Both the position numbers and the translations under genes were made by a program. The notes beneath the pieces are model-generated. The model was given only the letters and a program-made list of their open reading frames with translations, ran no database searches and was not told the origin of the DNA. From the NCBI GenBank assembly GCA_902509675.1, contig CABWYN010000005.1:1-54698 (forward strand): a DNA stretch of 54,698 nt, read 5' to 3'. How positions within the stretch are numbered: position 1 is the first letter of the stretch; each line of letters opens with the position of its first letter. The DNA comes from an uncultured Bacteroidota bacterium (GTDB lineage Bacteria; Bacteroidota; Bacteroidia; Flavobacteriales; Flavobacteriaceae). Positions 52,256 through 54,698 of this stretch are shown here, one piece after another.

Positions 52256-52640
52256 TTCTTTTGGGCAAACAAAATTTGAATATTACGAAAGCGGAGCAGT
52301 TAAAAGCAAAGAAAACTATGTAGATGGTAAACTGCAAGGTGAGATGATTAGTTACTACGAAAGTGGGGCGGTTAGAATAAAAGCCAAAAATGTAGATAAT
52401 AAACTACAAGGTGAAGCTGTTAGTTACTACGAAAGTGGAGCAGTTAAAGGCAAAAGTAATTGGTTTGGTGGTAAGCTACAAGGTGAAATGATTCTGTACT
52501 ACGAAAACGGAACTCTTAGAGCCAAAGGTAATTATGTAGATGGCATAAAAGATGGTAAAAGGATTAGATATAATAAAAGCGGAGAAGTTATAGACGAAGT
52601 CAACTATGTAGATGGCAAGCCAAAAGTTACTATTAACTAA
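52218..52640 (+). CDS. MORN-like repeat protein (YwqK-type) with array signal
   Basis: Full repeat signal MKKLILLLFIPLVSFGQ, then five to six MORN-2-like repeats of 23 residues with the core YYESGAVKxKxNYVDGKLQG (FEYYESGAVKSKENYVDGKL, SYYESGAVRIKAKNVDNKL, SYYESGAVKGKSNWFGGKL, LYYENGTLRAKGNYVDG). 140 residues, exported. YwqK-type proteins are often labelled antitoxins, but no partner toxin is visible here. The repeat structure is certain; function is not. Confidence 0.88.
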   Translation: MKKLILLLFIPLVSFGQTKFEYYESGAVKSKENYVDGKLQGEMISYYESGAVRIKAKNVDNKLQGEAVSYYESGAVKGKSNWFGGKLQGEMILYYENGTLRAKGNYVDGIKDGKRIRYNKSGEVIDEVNYVDGKPKVTIN

Positions 52641-52656
52641 AAACCAACATACGATA
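52638..52656 (+). repeat. Type B linker without signal segment
   Basis: TAAAAACCAACATACGATA from the MORN stop codon, running 4 bp later into the Type A repeat. Confidence 0.75.
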
Positions 52657-52659
52657 AAT

Positions 52660-52687
52660 CATAAACAACTTTTTCACTAACTTGTAG
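52660..52687 (+). repeat. Type A array repeat, copy 3
   Basis: CATAAACAACTTTTTCACTA then ACTTGTAG, 25 bp before the ATG at 52713. Its CTTGTAG end can pair with CTACAAG at 52701-52707. Confidence 0.7.
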
Positions 52688-52712
52688 ATACATTAAAAAA
52701 CTACAAGCTGTA

Positions 52713-53099
52713 ATGATTAATATTTTTAAAAAAACAATTTTACTTCAAATTTTTATTTTTATTTCCTTGATTACTTTTACCATAATCGAAGAAAGTTTAC
52801 TGCCATTTCAAGAAGTTCCTTCAGATTTTAATATTATTGAAGGAATTGTGTTCTTATTCATTATTGTATTGTTACCATTTATGTGGTATTTCTTGTACAA
52901 ACTAAAACCTATCGGTAAAAAGTTGTTTATATTTTATCTTATTTTGGGCGCTATTAGTTATTTTATAATATCAGATTATTCATATGTTGTTACAAGTTTA
53001 ACTCCTTTTTTAGAATTTGGTGAAAATGCATTGATACTTTTGGATGGTATAATTTTAGCATTTTTATTTTTCACTGACGTAAAAGAAAATTTTAAATAA
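52713..53099 (+). CDS. Four-TM membrane protein of unknown function
   Basis: 128 residues: TM helices IFIFISLITFTIIEESLL, GIVFLFIIVLLPFMWYFL, LFIFYLILGAISYFIISDY and LLDGIILAFLFFTDV. Headed by a Type A repeat, no Type B signal. No family recognised. Confidence 0.72.
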   Translation: MINIFKKTILLQIFIFISLITFTIIEESLLPFQEVPSDFNIIEGIVFLFIIVLLPFMWYFLYKLKPIGKKLFIFYLILGAISYFIISDYSYVVTSLTPFLEFGENALILLDGIILAFLFFTDVKENFK

Positions 53100-53102
53100 T
53101 TT

Positions 53103-53279
53103 ATGGCTAAGTTCTTCTTAAAACTTCTAAAATATGTACTTAAATTTTTAGACGATTTACCTATAATTGGTACGGCAAGAAAATTTGCAGAAAAAAATTT
53201 AGAAATTACATTACTTATAGTCTTTACTCTGTTTCTTATTTATTCAATTTATAAATTCAAAAAGCATAAAAAGAAATGA
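53103..53279 (+). CDS. Small single-TM protein
   Basis: 58 residues: amphipathic MAKFFLKLLKYVLKFLDDLP, IIGTARKFAEKN, TM helix LEITLLIVFTLFLIYSIYKF and Lys-rich tail KKHKKK. Starts 3 bp after the previous stop. Confidence 0.65.
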   Translation: MAKFFLKLLKYVLKFLDDLPIIGTARKFAEKNLEITLLIVFTLFLIYSIYKFKKHKKK

Positions 53280-53307
53280 ATTATAGACTTTGATAATGTG
53301 TAACAAC

Positions 53308-53329
53308 TAAACCAACATACGATATGAAA
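53308..53329 (+). repeat. Type B linker plus 6 nt of signal repeat
   Basis: TAAACCAACATACGATATG then AAA, then divergence. Here the linker TAA is not the upstream gene's stop, which lies 29 bp earlier. Confidence 0.75.
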
Positions 53330-53446
53330 CTAAAAGAATTTATTTATAATAAAGAGACAAAGGAATCTAATTTAGCAGGGGTTTTATTTGTTGTTTTAGT
53401 AACAGCAATATGTATAGGAATACTTTATTATTTCTTTTGGATATAA
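53324..53446 (+). CDS. Small single-TM protein
   Basis: 40 residues: MKLKEFIYNKETKESNLAGV and TM helix LFVVLVTAICIGILYYFFWI. The start codon is the one in the Type B linker. SecE-like in size and layout but without recognisable similarity. Confidence 0.6.
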   Translation: MKLKEFIYNKETKESNLAGVLFVVLVTAICIGILYYFFWI

Positions 53447-53482
53447 ACCAACATACGATATGAAAAAGCTAATACTATTACT
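53444..53482 (+). repeat. Type B linker plus truncated signal repeat forming an 8-codon leader
   Basis: TAAACCAACATACGATATG with the signal continuing to CTATTACT; encodes MKKLILLL then TGA overlapping the next ATG. Confidence 0.8.
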
Positions 53483-53638
53483 ATGAAAGAATCAAAAATA
53501 TCTATAGGTGCAGGCATAGGATTGCTTGCAGGAATTATAATTGGAAGTGCTACTGATAATATTGGTTTATGGATTGCGTTAGGCTTATGTTTTGGTGCAG
53601 GAATTGGAACTGTATTTGAAAAAAAAAATACTAAATGA
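53483..53638 (+). CDS. Glycine-zipper-like small membrane protein (copy 2)
   Basis: Same 51 residues as 52066-52221 with no nucleotide change. Overlaps the CAP-domain gene by ATGA. Confidence 0.72.
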   Translation: MKESKISIGAGIGLLAGIIIGSATDNIGLWIALGLCFGAGIGTVFEKKNTK

Positions 53639-53672
53639 AAAAGCTAATACTATTACTATTTATTCCACTTGT
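53635..53672 (+). repeat. Type B signal repeat, full 38 nt
   Basis: Identical to the copies at 50225, 51123 and 52218; part of the 193-bp duplication. Confidence 0.9.
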
Positions 53673-54687
53673 GTCTTTTTCTCAACCTCCCTCAGGTAAG
53701 GCATATGAAGTATTCACACTTATAAACGAAGCACGTACCAACCCTAAGTTATTCCTTAATAAATACGAAAAAGATATTTTAAAATATGAGCCTAAATTTG
53801 CTGAAAAACTCAAAAAATCAATTCCCATTAAAAAGATAATTTGGGATGAAGACCTAGCTCTTAATTGCAAGCAGAGAGTATATGGAAATCTTAATCCAAT
53901 TTATATGGGTTCAAATAAAATGTGTGGGACCTCAACAAATTACGGAAATGGTTATGACAATGAACCTGCAATTAGATTCTTAAGTAGTGCATACACACAT
54001 ATTATGAATGAAGAAGATATATATGTTGGATTTTTTATTGATTCAAATGGACACACCCTAATTTGGGGTAAAACTTGTGATCGAAAAAATATTGTATTTA
54101 ATTTTAATAAAACTATAGATAGTTCTAATGTTGATTTTAAAAGATTAAAGACTGGTGCAAATGAATTGAATATTAATAATATGGATAAAGAGATGATTAA
54201 GGAGATTAATTTTGTCCGACAATACCCAAAAGTCTATGCAGAAATAATAGCTCATCATTTGTCAAATGAATCAAAGTCTTGGTGGGGGCTAGAAAAGGAT
54301 GAGTTGGAAGCTGGTCTAGAATTAATTGAAGAATTAAATTTAATGACCCCTGCACAGTTGTTGTACCCTAAAAGATGTGTTTATGAAGCCGCAAAAAAAC
54401 ACGGAGAAGACTGTAAAAAAAGAGGCTTCTCCGATCATACTGGCTCTGATGATTCAAGTCCATTTTCACGTATATCTGATTATTGCAATGGTTTGAGAGG
54501 GAATGAAAATTTAGTAGGAGGAGATAAAAGTGCACGAATATTAGTAATTCAATTATTAATTGATAGCGGAATTAGTAGCAGAGGTCATCGATACAATATG
54601 CTTGATCCTTCTTGGAATTATATTGGATGTTACGGTTACAAATCAGAAGAAATGTATAATTATGTACAAAACTTTGCAAAAGATTAA
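53635..54687 (+). CDS. Exported protein with two CAP/SCP-like domains, array signal
   Basis: Full repeat signal MKKLILLLFIPLVSFSQ, then 333 mature residues. Two CAP-like units are seen. The first starts at VFTLINEARTNPKLFLNKY but is degenerate (short, with a GNGYDNEPAIRFLSSAYTHI core). The second (INFVRQYPKVYAEIIAHHLS) is more complete, with AAKKHGEDCKKRGFSDHTG and SRGHRYNMLDPSWNYIGCYG, matching the CAP His/Glu cavity motifs. Probably a secreted effector or surface protein; role unknown. Last gene of the window, ending 11 bp from the edge. Confidence 0.87.
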   Translation: MKKLILLLFIPLVSFSQPPSGKAYEVFTLINEARTNPKLFLNKYEKDILKYEPKFAEKLKKSIPIKKIIWDEDLALNCKQRVYGNLNPIYMGSNKMCGTSTNYGNGYDNEPAIRFLSSAYTHIMNEEDIYVGFFIDSNGHTLIWGKTCDRKNIVFNFNKTIDSSNVDFKRLKTGANELNINNMDKEMIKEINFVRQYPKVYAEIIAHHLSNESKSWWGLEKDELEAGLELIEELNLMTPAQLLYPKRCVYEAAKKHGEDCKKRGFSDHTGSDDSSPFSRISDYCNGLRGNENLVGGDKSARILVIQLLIDSGISSRGHRYNMLDPSWNYIGCYGYKSEEMYNYVQNFAKD

Positions 54688-54698
54688 AATAAAAAAAT

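Larger units (their letters stand above)
53480..53672 (+). repeat. 193-bp perfect duplication, copy 2
   Basis: Base-for-base copy of 52063-52255; the flanks differ on both sides (8-codon instead of 6-codon leader; CAP gene instead of MORN gene). Confidence 0.95.

Noticed and set aside
52218-52640. Toxin-antitoxin module (YwqK-type label)
   Set aside because: MORN-like repeats are clear, but the protein is exported and no toxin family is recognisable next to it.
48000-54698. CRISPR array from repeated short elements
   Set aside because: The repeats are irregularly spaced, lie on start codons, are truncated at varying points and are separated by coding genes rather than short spacers; no cas gene is present.
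48000-54698. Classical integron cassette array with attC sites
   Set aside because: No GTTRRRY...RYYYAAC paired core sites were found at the cassette joints, the joints fall inside coding sequence, and no integron integrase is visible. Cassette-like behaviour is still proposed, but not this mechanism.

Overview
The window is a low-GC, densely coded stretch of a Bacteroidota chromosome, most likely a marine flavobacterium. Pointers to this are a SusC/SusD pair, a type IX secretion C-terminal tail, a complete menaquinone cluster, many small lipoproteins with Bacteroidota-style lipoboxes, and TAnnTTTG-type promoter boxes. No CRISPR array, insertion sequence, phage gene or rRNA is visible. Apart from a cold-shock protein I see no recognisable DNA-binding regulator.

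Region 1 (1-14545, + strand) is a polysaccharide utilisation locus. It holds a SusC-type TonB-dependent receptor cut by the window edge, a SusD lipoprotein, two discoidin-type surface lipoproteins and three GH92 alpha-mannosidases. The likely substrate is alpha-mannan or high-mannose N-glycan. The last gene stops 8 bp from the 3' end of a tRNA-Pro. A PNGase F-like N-glycanase at 36064-37401 lies outside the locus but fits the same diet.

Region 2 (14554-18541) holds the tRNA, a cupin-SDR gene pair and four secreted or lipoprotein genes on the minus strand (NTF2-like, AhpD-like, two-domain fasciclin, unknown). Region 3 (18635-26079, - strand) is one overlapping menaquinone operon, menG-F-D-B-A-C-E, without menH or a DHNA-CoA thioesterase.

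Region 4 (26209-47896) is mixed housekeeping and accessory content: CspA, DUF2834, CPXCG protein, saccharopine dehydrogenase-like reductase, AMP nucleosidase, DUF4956, a repeat-built Kazal lipoprotein, FAD monooxygenase, PNGase F, a cyanophycinase-like T9SS protein, DoxX-like membrane proteins, CIA30, a TonB-dependent receptor, a degenerate M23 protein and an alpha/beta hydrolase. A 12-16 bp palindrome (TATGC-[GA][CT]-GCATA) recurs upstream of three lipoprotein genes here and in region 2.

Region 5 (about 48000 to the window end) is the most unusual part. It is an array of some twenty small, mostly unrelated genes (tiny membrane proteins, TonB C-terminal repeats, MORN-like, CAP, lipoproteins). 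They are joined by near-identical DNA: a stop-to-start linker, TAAACCAACATACGATATG, running into a conserved 38-nt segment that encodes the signal peptide start MKKLILLLFIPLV. The repeat is intact in some genes, cut at different points in others, and left as a leader mini-ORF in two. One 193-bp cassette is present twice without a mismatch, and two paralogous lipoproteins carry different signal peptides. A second repeat (AACTTTTTCACTAACTTGTA) heads three sub-blocks. This looks like a recombining gene-cassette array that shuffles exported protein modules. No recombinase is in the window, so the mechanism is unknown.
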